Positions 54,972 through 64,000 of a stretch of DNA of 64,000 nt are shown here, piece after piece. Below the pieces are notes generated by a model. The model was not told the DNA's origin and searched no databases. It saw nothing but the letters and a program-made list of their open reading frames with translations. The translations under genes were made by a program, and so were the position numbers. This stretch comes from Episyrphus balteatus (Eukaryota > Arthropoda > Insecta > Diptera > Syrphidae): positions 81,042,253 through 81,106,252 of the forward strand of contig NC_079135.1 of NCBI RefSeq assembly GCF_945859705.1, written 5' to 3'. Position 1 is the stretch's first letter. Each line of letters starts with the position of its first letter.

Positions 54972-55179
54972 TTTAGTGCGATTGTTTTACTATCTAAAAA
55001 ATAAATTTAATTTACATTGAAAGTTAAATTCGACATATTAATGTAAATATTTCTTTCAAATTTGGAAGAGCTTATGACTCAAGGTTTTAATTAAATTTTG
55101 TAATATTCAAAGCAATTTATGTAATATTCAAACCAATGCATTTTTATACGTTAAAAGAATCGAACTCTAGATAACAACC
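54972..55179. other. Upstream of Rab40
   Basis: About 200 bp, AT-rich; expected promoter/5' UTR region. No motif recognised with confidence. Confidence 0.3.
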
Positions 55180-55560
55180 AGACATGACATTACGATAATA
55201 GAGAATGCCAAAAAAGTGGGTCCGGCAGTTCTGTTTGTCTGTATATACATATCTACCTCGAGCTACAGCCTAAACCAGGTAAACGATTTTTTTTTTCAAA
55301 CTTGGTAGTTAACAGTTTTGGGTGAGTGCCTAGACGAGAAATTAAATTTTTTTAGGACCCAAACTAAAAGTACCTGACATATAACGGAAATAGAAAAATA
55401 ATTTTTTTTTTTCAAAAACGGCTTTTAACGATTTTGATTAAAATTTTTGTGTTCAATGTTATAAAGAAGACTCAACTTTTGAAATGAAAAAAATATTTAT
55501 TAACAGTTATTAACTGTACCTGTCATAGAGCCGTTTTTTTTTGTTTCTGAATAACTTGTA
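55180..55560 (+). repeat. Copy of the 30897-32406 repeat family, interrupted
   Basis: TGACATTACGATAATAGAG, ATGCCAAAAAAGTGGGTCC, a short TCTGT run, GAGCTACAGCCTAAAC and ACGGCTTTTAACGATTTTG follow the order seen at 31360-31800. The Tc1-like element is inserted at its right. Confidence 0.65.
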
Positions 55561-56781
55561 CAATTGTGTTCATAATAATAGCAGTGCTCCCCAAATAAAA
55601 CAAAAAGGCTAATATTTTCAACGTCATAATATTTTTCACATAACTTCAAATAGCAAATTAAAGTATTTTATTAATATTACCAGAAAAAAATAAAATTGAT
55701 TTTTTACCGTTGCTTTTGTCACGGATACATCAATTTTAAAAATTTGTGGTTGTTCACAAAAATAGCAGTGTATAGCATTTTACTGCATCTATAAGGCAAA
55801 AAGTAAGAAAACTATTAAAAGTTGTATGAAAGTGTGTTAATTATTAAAGATTACAATTAATACTTTGTGAAGTAACCATTATTTTAATTACTGGAATGCA
55901 TCTTCGGGGCATAGAGTCCATTTAAATTTGACACTTCTCGACTGGTATTGAAATCCACGAATCTAGCACTAACTACCTCAAATCTTTCTAATTTTTTGGT
56001 TTCACCTCATGGACGTCATCTTTTACATTCCCCCATAAGTTTTCAAAGGGGTTAGGGTCGGGGGATTGTGCGGGCAATTTCCTAGCGCATACCTTTTTCT
56101 TCTGAAACCATCATTTTGTCGCTTTCGAAGTACGCTTTGGGCCATTATCTTGTCGTATACCCAAACCAAAGGCATTTCCTCTTTAGCATAGGATAACATA
56201 ACCTCTTCGAGAATTTTTACGTACGCTAGAATACCCTTGATGGGCCCTGATGGGATTAATAGGCGCAACACCGTTGTATGAAAAGCATCAGTTTCGCTCT
56301 GACATGCTTCACCGTTTTCACGATGTATCGTGGATCGTTTGATGCATTTTTTGATCTTCTCACATACCCCTCTTGGGATCCAAGGGTCGTCGGGAGTATG
56401 TGAGAAGATCAAAAATTTAAATGGACTCTATGCCCCGAAGATGCATTCCAGTAATTAAAATAATGGTTACTCCACAAAGTATTAATGGTAATCTTTAATA
56501 ATTAACACACTTTCATACAACTTTTAATAGTTTTCTTACTTTTTGCCTTATAGATGCAGTAAAATGCTATACACTGCTATTTTTGTGAACAACCACAAAT
56601 TTTTAAAATTGATGTATCCGTGACAAAAGCAACGGTAAAAAATCAATTTAATTTTTTTCTGGTAATATTAATAAAATACTTTAATTTGCTATTTGAAGTT
56701 TTGTGAAAAATATTATAACGTTGAAAATATTAGCTTTTTTGTTTTATTTGGGGAGCACTGCTATTAATATGAACACAACTG
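55561..56781 (-). mobile_element. Tc1-like transposon, deleted, with long inverted repeats
   Basis: Ends CAATTGTGTTCATAATAATA and, inverted, CAGTTGTGTTCATATTAATA; flanking TA on both sides (55559-55560 and 56782-56783). The arms are about 370 bp and carry an inner direct repeat of the end motif (TTCACAAAAATAGCAGTG at 55753), i.e. the IR/DR layout of some Tc1-type elements. The middle holds a transposase relic. Non-autonomous. Confidence 0.85.
56023..56412 (-). pseudogene. Decayed Tc1-type transposase fragment
   Basis: 130 codons reading YAKEEMPLVWVYDKIMAQS and NPPTLTPLKTYGG correspond to the family's LVWVFQQDNDPKH... and SPDLNPIENLWG; the second Asp and the final D/E are lost, so it cannot be catalytic. 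The first part of the frame reads through a rearranged junction. Confidence 0.75.
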
Positions 56782-56783
56782 TA

Positions 56784-59054
56784 TATGACTAACCCGATTT
56801 CAAAGTAAATTTATATACAAAAGGGTAATTCCATGAAAAAGTGGACACGAATTTTGAACAAATTATGCAGTCTCTTTTACTTTTTTTATTAGCAAATTAC
56901 TATTTACAAACGGCAACTCTTTATGCAAGTTGCAAGAAAAGATTCTTTGTTGTATCCCCTTATGGATAGACATAAAATTCAGGGAGTTTAATAATCTTAA
57001 AGCATTTTTATAGCATAAGCTTGCCAACAACAGAAGAATTTCACATGAAAATGACGGAAAAACAAGCAAACTGAAAATATGATGAGTCTAATAGTGACGA
57101 TGACAATATCCCCTCGTGAGTGCTAAAATAAGTTAACATTTAAGCAAGCTTCGTTACACACTATACGATTAAAAAAAAACTTGAGTGAAAATGCATCTTT
57201 TCTTTACTTTTGGAACCACAAATCGCAGGTAACATGAGTTACCAAAATAATGTAACGTGAGTTACCTAAATATTTTGAAATTTTTCTTCGAAATATTGAA
57301 AAAATGTTTGGTTTTGTCACTCATATTAAAAGCTAATAATTTTGTATGTATGGAATCTTCATTGAAAACAAATTGAGATTCTTAATTTCACATAAAAACT
57401 TCATACTGTCGGACTCTTAAAATTCGTGTCCAACTTTTGTAACGTGAGTTACCATCAAACTTTTATTTTTCCCAAGCAAATGTTAAAAATAAAGACAATT
57501 TTTTTAGTTAATTATGAAAGTAATAGTTAAGCTCCATTCATGGATAGTAATTTCGTATCAATTTACATAAAAATTGAAAAAAAAAAGCGTTTAGGCAATC
57601 GTAATATTAAAATTTTAGAACTCCAGTTTTGAGTAAAACTGGAGGGTGACCGGGCAAAACGGACTTGAAATTCGGATTCAGCGGATTCAGATTTATGAAA
57701 AGATAAGTCTGGTTCCTGGTGCCTACAACTTTTTTTTTTGTATGCTGGCACTGTCGTTGTCATCTCCGGCACACAAAAAAAGTTTCATGTACCAGGAACC
57801 ACACCTATCTTTCTATATGTTTTTGGACCCGCTGAATTAGAATTTCGTCCGTTTTGCCCGAACACACTCCAGTTTTGAGAAAAATGCAAAAAACTATAAG
57901 AAAGTCATACAAATTCAAACAAAATGCAGTCACAGCTCAAAACTAGAAATTCAGATTCAGCGCGTCTAACACTTTTTTTGTGTGTGCCGGTGTTATTAAA
58001 AAAAAAACGACTCTAACGATTTTCAAATTTTTGTTTTAAAAATTCCTTTTTTTATCAGTCATTTAAACGGTGTATCATTAATTATAAAAAAAGATTTTAT
58101 GTATTGTATTTACTTTATAAAAAATGCTTTAAAAAAATCAAATTACAATTTTCCTTAGTTTTTTTTTTCCATAAAAAGATTTAAGATATGAGCTACTTTT
58201 AGCGTAATGGCCAGTCGTCCATTTTATTCTTAAAAGACTTACATAAAAGAAAAATCGAAAATGTGCCATAAGCTTAGATTGTTTTTTGAATGACGTTGTT
58301 TGCATGTTTTTAGGTAAAATGCACATGATAGACTAAGGACCCACGGCAATTATCTGGATCTGGGTGATGGCATAAAATGATTGATATCTTAGATGGGTCT
58401 ATGAATTAGATGTATGAGATGTGAAATTCCTGCAGAGCTTAGTGGGCTACTTCCAAAATAAAATGCAAATAACAATGCATTTTTTTACTTACATGAGTGA
58501 TTGATTTTCTTGAAGGTAATTTAAAGGGCTTAATTGACCGGTTTTTTTATTTTTTTAAAAATATTTTCCTAAAGTCTAAAACGTTTACCTCCAATATAAT
58601 ATTTTCAATGCATTACAACTTTTTCAAAAATGGCTCAATCGATTTCGATTAAATTTGGCGTACTAAGAATATCAAATTATACTAATAAAACTGCGTTTTA
58701 TATTTCTCAAAAAAAATCGGATAAAGGAAATTATGGCATTTCGAGTTTCTGAATAAAAAAATATCTCATTTATGTCGGCTATATACAATTTTAAATGGTT
58801 AAAATTTATCATTTTTAATATGTAGTTTTTTAAGCAATTCTAAAGTAAGAAGAAATACGACAGCCTAACAATAAAAAAAAACGGATAAATTCTATAAACT
58901 TTCTAAAGCTTTTATGCGGAAAAACAATTAAGCTTAAAATTAGTTATTTTTCCTTAAAGATTGACTAAGTATAGGTAGGTAAGCTTTTTTGATGAAATTG
59001 TAACATACATATTTGTGTAGGTTTTACAATAATTATTGTATAGCCAAATATATA
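56784..59054. other. Intergenic, AT-rich with repeat fragments
   Basis: GTAACGTGAGTTACC words occur three times between 57230 and 57455. A MITE lies at 57651-57861. The part near 57995-58100 resembles the ACGGCTCTAACGATTTT portion of the 30897 family. No supported gene. Confidence 0.4.
57651..57861. mobile_element. ~210-bp MITE with GGGCAAAACGGAC ends
   Basis: CGGGCAAAACGGACTTGAAATTC with CGGATTCAGCGG on the left, and the inverted CCGCTGAATTAGAATTTC then GTCCGTTTTGCCCG on the right; inner arms contain CTGGTTCCTGGTGC and GTACCAGGAACCAC. Confidence 0.65.
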
Positions 59055-59238
59055 CAGTTTACCTCCTCTAAGTTAACTTTCACGGAAAACGTAAATTCGA
59101 GTTCGAGTTAGAGGAAGTTCGACTTAGAGGAATTAATTTAATATTTTTGCTTCAAATTTTTTCATTACAATTGGTGAAAAAATTTGAGTTAGAGGGAAAC
59201 TTGACTTAGAGAGATTTCGACTTAGAGGGAATTGACTG
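59055..59238. mobile_element. 184-bp pogo/Tigger-like MITE
   Basis: CAGTTTACCTCCTCTAAGTT at the left and, inverted, CAGTCAATTCCCTCTAAGTC at the right, with TA on both flanks. This resembles pogo-group terminal repeats. Internal motifs GACTTAGAGG and GAGTTAGAGG repeat four times. No transposase. Confidence 0.8.
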
Positions 59239-59240
59239 TA

Positions 59241-59680
59241 TATTATTATTAATTTTTTAAACTCAAGCTACATATTAGCTTTTAAAAGCCAATAATGTTT
59301 ATTATTTTTCACAAATTTTCATCATAATGCATAAAAATAGCAAATAATGCTTTTACTTGGAAAATTATAAAGTATGAACTTTTTTATCCACATTTTGTGC
59401 ATATCAAACCTAGTTTACACTTATTAATTTCCTGTTGCTAGTATTTACTATTTTTTATACATACGGGATAATTTTTCGTCTTATTTGGCCTTTTACACCC
59501 CCTCGTCAATAAAACCTTACAGACCATAGAATTTGATTTTGTGATTTTTGAGTCTTCTCCCCTTATTCAATGGTGATTCATTAAAAGGGACAGCAATTGC
59601 GTTGACGGAGCATATTCATAATACAGAGATTCCTTACATCCCAGAAACCAAAACCCTTCTTAATGTTCTTTGAATAGCTT
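59241..59680. other. No gene seen
   Basis: AT-rich sequence between two elements. Confidence 0.4.
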
Positions 59681-61144
59681 ACGGCCAATTTCTTCACATA
59701 AGTCCTAAGTCAGCTTAGTACCCGGTCTAGCTAGGTCAGGTCCTAGCACTAGTACTCGGTCCTAAGGAAAAGTTAGTATCTGAGCATTTCTTCACATTTA
59801 TAGGCCCTGATCTAAGTTCACAACGCGGTCCTAAGAAATAAATCGTATAAAAATGGTATAACTGTCATTTTGACAATATTTTGATGCTTGAAATATTTTA
59901 TTTTGATATTTCAACAGATTTTACAAAATATTAACAGACAAAAAACAGTCCAATCATTAAATTAACATTAAAATAATTTAAAAAATATTGTGATGATTGA
60001 GAACAAAGACAACAAGAAAAGAAGATAAATTATATCAAGAACCTTCACTATCAAGAATGACGAGAATGTGACGATTTTGTGCATAAGTGCCGGCAAGCCT
60101 GATAGCTAGTTCACTAACGACTCTGGAAAACCTGGAAAATCCACAGATAAACCAGTTTATTTTATTATTAAAAAAGACAGTTCATATATGTATATCTCAA
60201 TAAAAATAACATTTTTGAAAACTGAATCTTTATTGTCTTGGTGCAGTTTTGTTTTTTTTAGCAGTCATTGAATGAAGATAATTTTGATCATAGTCTGCAA
60301 TACTATTTGTAAATAGAATCTTCTTGACATTGGAAATTGTTAGATAGATATCGGACGGCCATCACTGATGCCCGTAAAATAGAATATATTTTGAGTGAAA
60401 ATTGTATGCAGGTGGCTTCAATTATACTTTCATAAACTGTGGTTTTCTTATTACAAATGGATAATCTTCTGCAGTGCCAACGATTTTGTTCCATAATAAT
60501 TTATTCAAAGACTGCATTGCTATTGCGATACATCTTTAAAAAAAAATACAAATTACAAAATGCCAAAATTAGAATAAAATTCAATAAAATCAAAAATTAC
60601 ACATTTCAAAAGACACCAAAGCTCAAAAATGCTCATAAAATTTTAAAATAAATGCAAAAACTCAATAAGAATTGAGTATTAGCTGCGTTCCTTTGGAAAT
60701 ATTTATCTACTTTTTAGTACTTAAAGCTGCTTTGAACTACTTTTTCAGTATAGCAAAGTAGATCAAAGTAGTTTTAATTACTAAAAAGTTGATAAATATT
60801 TCCAAAGGAACGCAGCTATTATCGTCGCTAGACTGTCGATTTTTAGGTTCTAACTTTTACGAAGTCCTAAGTAAAACTCGGTACCAATTTGAGAGTACTA
60901 CGACTTAGAACTTGTGTGAAGGTATCACTTGGTACCGATTTGAGTACTAACGATTGGTATAATAACCAGGTCCTAGCTTATTTTGAGGAGCTAGCTAGTA
61001 CCGAGTCCTAAGTAGTACTCGGTCCTAAACTGACAGTTCTAGGGCTTAGTACTTGGGTGAAGAAATGAGTTGATACCGATTTGAGTACTAACTTTAGGAC
61101 TAGGACCGGTACTAGCGCTAGGACTCTGTGAAGAAATTGGCCGT
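59681..61144. mobile_element. 1.46 kb foldback with ACGGCCAATTTCTTCACA ends
   Basis: ACGGCCAATTTCTTCACA at 59681 and its exact complement ending at 61144, with TTA/TAA at the flanks, suggesting a PIF/Harbinger-type 3-bp target. Arms are built of degenerate GTCCTAAGT/ACTCGGTCCTA words in both orientations. The middle (about 59900-60660) has no recognisable transposase. A smaller MITE is nested at 60681. Confidence 0.75.
60681..60817. mobile_element. 137-bp MITE with AGCTGCGTTCCTTTGG ends
   Basis: AGCTGCGTTCCTTTGGAAAT on the left and its exact complement on the right; ATT on both sides may be the target duplication. It is nested inside the 59681-61144 element; a solo end exists at 20641. Confidence 0.85.
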
Positions 61145-64000
61145 TAATCATTTTTACAAAATCGTTTGAATCATCAAAAAATCACGCTAGGTGATATTAT
61201 TGCAGAATATTATTATATGGCAAATAACTTAATTTTTTTTTTGCTTTATACCAAAAATACCGTGAAACCAAAATCAATATAAAGAGGGAAAATGTAATGT
61301 TCCATTACTAAAGTGAAATATTGTTCTTAATAACTTCTAGCCCCTAGGCAATAGCTCTATTCCTAATGGGTTTAAATGTTGACATACATTTTCGGATTTT
61401 CTACTTAACTGCATTAAGAAAAAAAAATGACATCACTTATTTCCACCAACAACATTCTATTGCCTTTGGTACAAAAGCCTTAGTAGTTTGAACAGGTGCA
61501 CTGCACACAGCACATTGCAAAAGTAATAATTGCCAAAGATTCACACGGCAAACGGTTGTGACTATATAGACTTTTCCATTCATTGTTCTCATTCTCCAAA
61601 GAGAATAATAATAATCTGTTGTCGAATATAAATACACCTAAGACGCAAGTATTAAAAAAAAAAAAGAAAACGAAAAACGATAAAAAAGTAACTACCAATA
61701 CTAACAACTAGTTAATCAAACACAAAACAGAGAGCCCCACGCAAATAAACGCTAAAGACAAGTCAAGAAGTTAAAAATCAAAATTAAAAACATTTAAATG
61801 CAAATTTAGCTCACCTTTTTTTCCTTCCAGCTAAAATATTTAACAATGCGTTTTAGCTTGAATCGTTTGTTAAAAGATTCAACAAGATAGTTCGATTGCA
61901 AAAGATAATAATTCTTATTTAACAATATTATTTGAACAATAATTCACAGTAAATAGTTTACAAATCGAAAATATTCCCATATTATTTTGGAAATGTTATT
62001 TTAGGGCGTAATTATTCTACTACGACGATCGTAGTTGAGAAACCATTTAAATTTAAGCAAGTTTTGTTTTATTTATTCGATAGTGATCAATAGTTGATCA
62101 ACAAATTGGATTTATAAATATTCATAATTTTATAATAATCAAGATAAAACAAAAAGTTAATTTACTAATTAAATAATTTCTAAATAATTCGTGTAGTTTT
62201 TTTTTTGCAATCCAAAATAAAATTCTCACTTTTATGTCAAGTGAATATTGGAGTGAAGTTAGGTGCATTTGATTTCGATGTAGTAAAAGTGAGGGTGCGT
62301 TCAAAAATACATATTTTAAGTGAATGCATTCAGAGAACAGAATTATAATAAATACATTTGCACATCGTCGCCTCAATAAAATAATAGGTGTGTTTTTTTG
62401 TTTATCTATATAGATTTTGTGCAAAAAAACGACATCGAGATTTTTGAAATGAAAACAATTTACGTGTTAATTACAACAAAAACTTTATCTGTATAGATTT
62501 TTGAAAAATCCAGATAATTATCCAGATTTTACTTTCTCTCGATAGAAAACAGTACTGCCAAGGTACATTACACTTATTAAATGTCAGATTCCAATAAACG
62601 ACAGCTGCAGTTGACAGATATATGACAAAAAAAAAATTTAATATTTAAAATTGAATTCAATTAGGAATAACAAACAACACAAATCAATGTAAGTATAAGG
62701 ATATTTTTTGGAAAAAGATGAAAATTGTACGATAAACTTTGGTTTTTTTTTAATTTAATAATTTTAGGATTCACGTGTTTGCAAGAGTGCGATATCTTCC
62801 CCAAAATTAAAGAGAAAAACCTGAAAAGGAGATGGAAAGTAAATCAATTTATTCTTACAATGAGCTAGCGTATTTATCTTTTTTTCTAGGAATTATTTCA
62901 CAAAAATAGAATTGTGTACTGTGCGCTTGGGTCTTAATCGTGTCGGTACCTTCAACCCTCACAGCCAAAATGTAATGTAAAATTCTCTTGGAATGCCCGC
63001 TCGTTTGCGAAAACGTCTATTCTTAGACGATCAACATGAATAAATGATAACAAAGCTCTTGTTGTTAATAAATTGCCTCATTAGAATGCTCACCACAAAA
63101 ACTCTTACATTTTTAAAATGATACACCTCATGTATGTGCGCTGCGAAGAAAAGCAAATACAAACATACCTCCCGAAAAATATTCCCCCAGGAAACACTTT
63201 TCATCCCAAACAGCATAAAAAGCAACAAGCAAGACAATCCTAACATTGCATTATGCAGCTCATTCAACACCCAAAAATCCTTCAGCTTCACTGCGTTCAA
63301 ACTTGGACGACATGTGCATGATAAGTGAAGTGTGGAAACAAATGGCATTTTGAAAGTGGTAATCGTTTCAGAGCATCATTTAGCTCCCCAATTGGTTGCA
63401 GGTAATATTTTTATTGATTCTCCTTTTTTGGTTCGATATATTCCTTATGTACTCTGCCTGCATTGATGTCGTTTTGTTTCTGTAGGACATGTCTTCTACA
63501 AATGGGTCTAAAGCCCCCATCGAGATCCCGAGAAAATCTGCATGAATCTTCTTCGTAATTGCTTTCCCCTCCTAAACAGTTATGCAGAGGGAGGAATTAA
63601 GGCAAAACACATGGATTCCCAACCCAACTTAACCAACCCTACAACTGGACATCCGGGTCTGAACAACTCGAGTACAGCAGACTTTTTAAACTAAGTTTAT
63701 CCATGTATTATATTTGTTTATATTTTATAACTTTGTCATTATTATTTAACGTCAGACCCCCTTTGTGCCATCAAAATTTTAAATGTATCTTAGAAATAAG
63801 TTATTTAATTATTAAATTGCAAATTGCAAAATTAAAACGTAATCCGTTTTGCTTTTTCTCATTAAGATTTATCTGACAAGTTTCCAATCCGATATGAAAA
63901 TTAATTGAACAAATTTGTGCGCGCCTCACTGCATAATCTCGGAACTGCAACATCAGACTTACAAAATGTTTCCATAAAAAATTCAACACATAACTTTGTA
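61145..64000. other. Right end of the window, no secure gene
   Basis: Mostly AT-rich. Two weak hints: a - strand frame at 61480-61640 behind a splice-acceptor-like CTTAG, and a + strand trio of short exon-like blocks at 62690-62990. Neither matches a family I recognise. From 63420 the sequence is less AT-rich, but I find no conserved frame. Confidence 0.3.

Noticed and set aside
62122..62424. 100-codon - strand frame
   Set aside because: Hydrophobic, AT-driven, no start context or domain, and no splice continuation found.
63031..63348. 105-codon - strand frame with apparent membrane segment
   Set aside because: No family resemblance; the opposite strand is also open over much of it, suggesting chance.

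Overview
This window looks like nuclear DNA of an insect, most likely a fly (Diptera). It is AT-rich, the genes have many introns of about 50-60 bp plus a few long repeat-filled ones, and the protein-coding genes are single-copy animal genes. The species cannot be named from the sequence. Five multi-exon genes and one single-exon gene were reconstructed by following open frames across GT-AG junctions. They occupy about a fifth of the window; most of the rest is transposable elements, many nested in one another.

Layout. 1-3.5 kb: a possible decayed LRR fragment, the mitochondrial zinc-finger gene DNLZ (-), then a foldback element with a second foldback inserted in it. 3.6-7.7 kb: a 4 kb foldback whose arms are tandem 172-bp units. 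8.3-9.7 kb: a decayed Helitron. 9.9-17.2 kb: a full-length errantivirus-type (gypsy/ZAM-like) LTR retrotransposon (-) with gag, pol and env open and identical LTRs; its 5' LTR is split by an 833-bp hAT-like element. 17.3-19.0 kb: three small foldback elements. 19.2-23.2 kb: ASNSD1-type gene (+). 23.4-33.5 kb: a TEX14-like pseudokinase gene (-). 34.9-40.4 kb: inverted-repeat elements. 40.8-41.6 kb: SMN (+). 41.6-45.5 kb: katanin-like AAA ATPase KATNAL2 (-), with an abnormal splice donor. 47.1-50.8 kb: parvin (-). 54.0-55.0 kb: Rab40 (-). 55.2-61.1 kb: Tc1-like, pogo-like and PIF-like elements. 61.1-64 kb: nothing secure.

The host genes are not one pathway: iron-sulfur/mitochondrial chaperoning (DNLZ), snRNP assembly (SMN), microtubule severing (KATNAL2), integrin adhesion (parvin), ubiquitin-ligase GTPase (Rab40). 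Two gene pairs converge tail to tail (ASNSD1 with the pseudokinase, SMN with KATNAL2), and their poly(A) signals imply overlapping 3' UTRs. The observations most worth a second look are the tandem-unit foldback, the freshly inserted errantivirus interrupted in its LTR, the pseudokinase lacking catalytic residues, the GA donor in KATNAL2, and several foldback elements that share terminal bases but not their arms.
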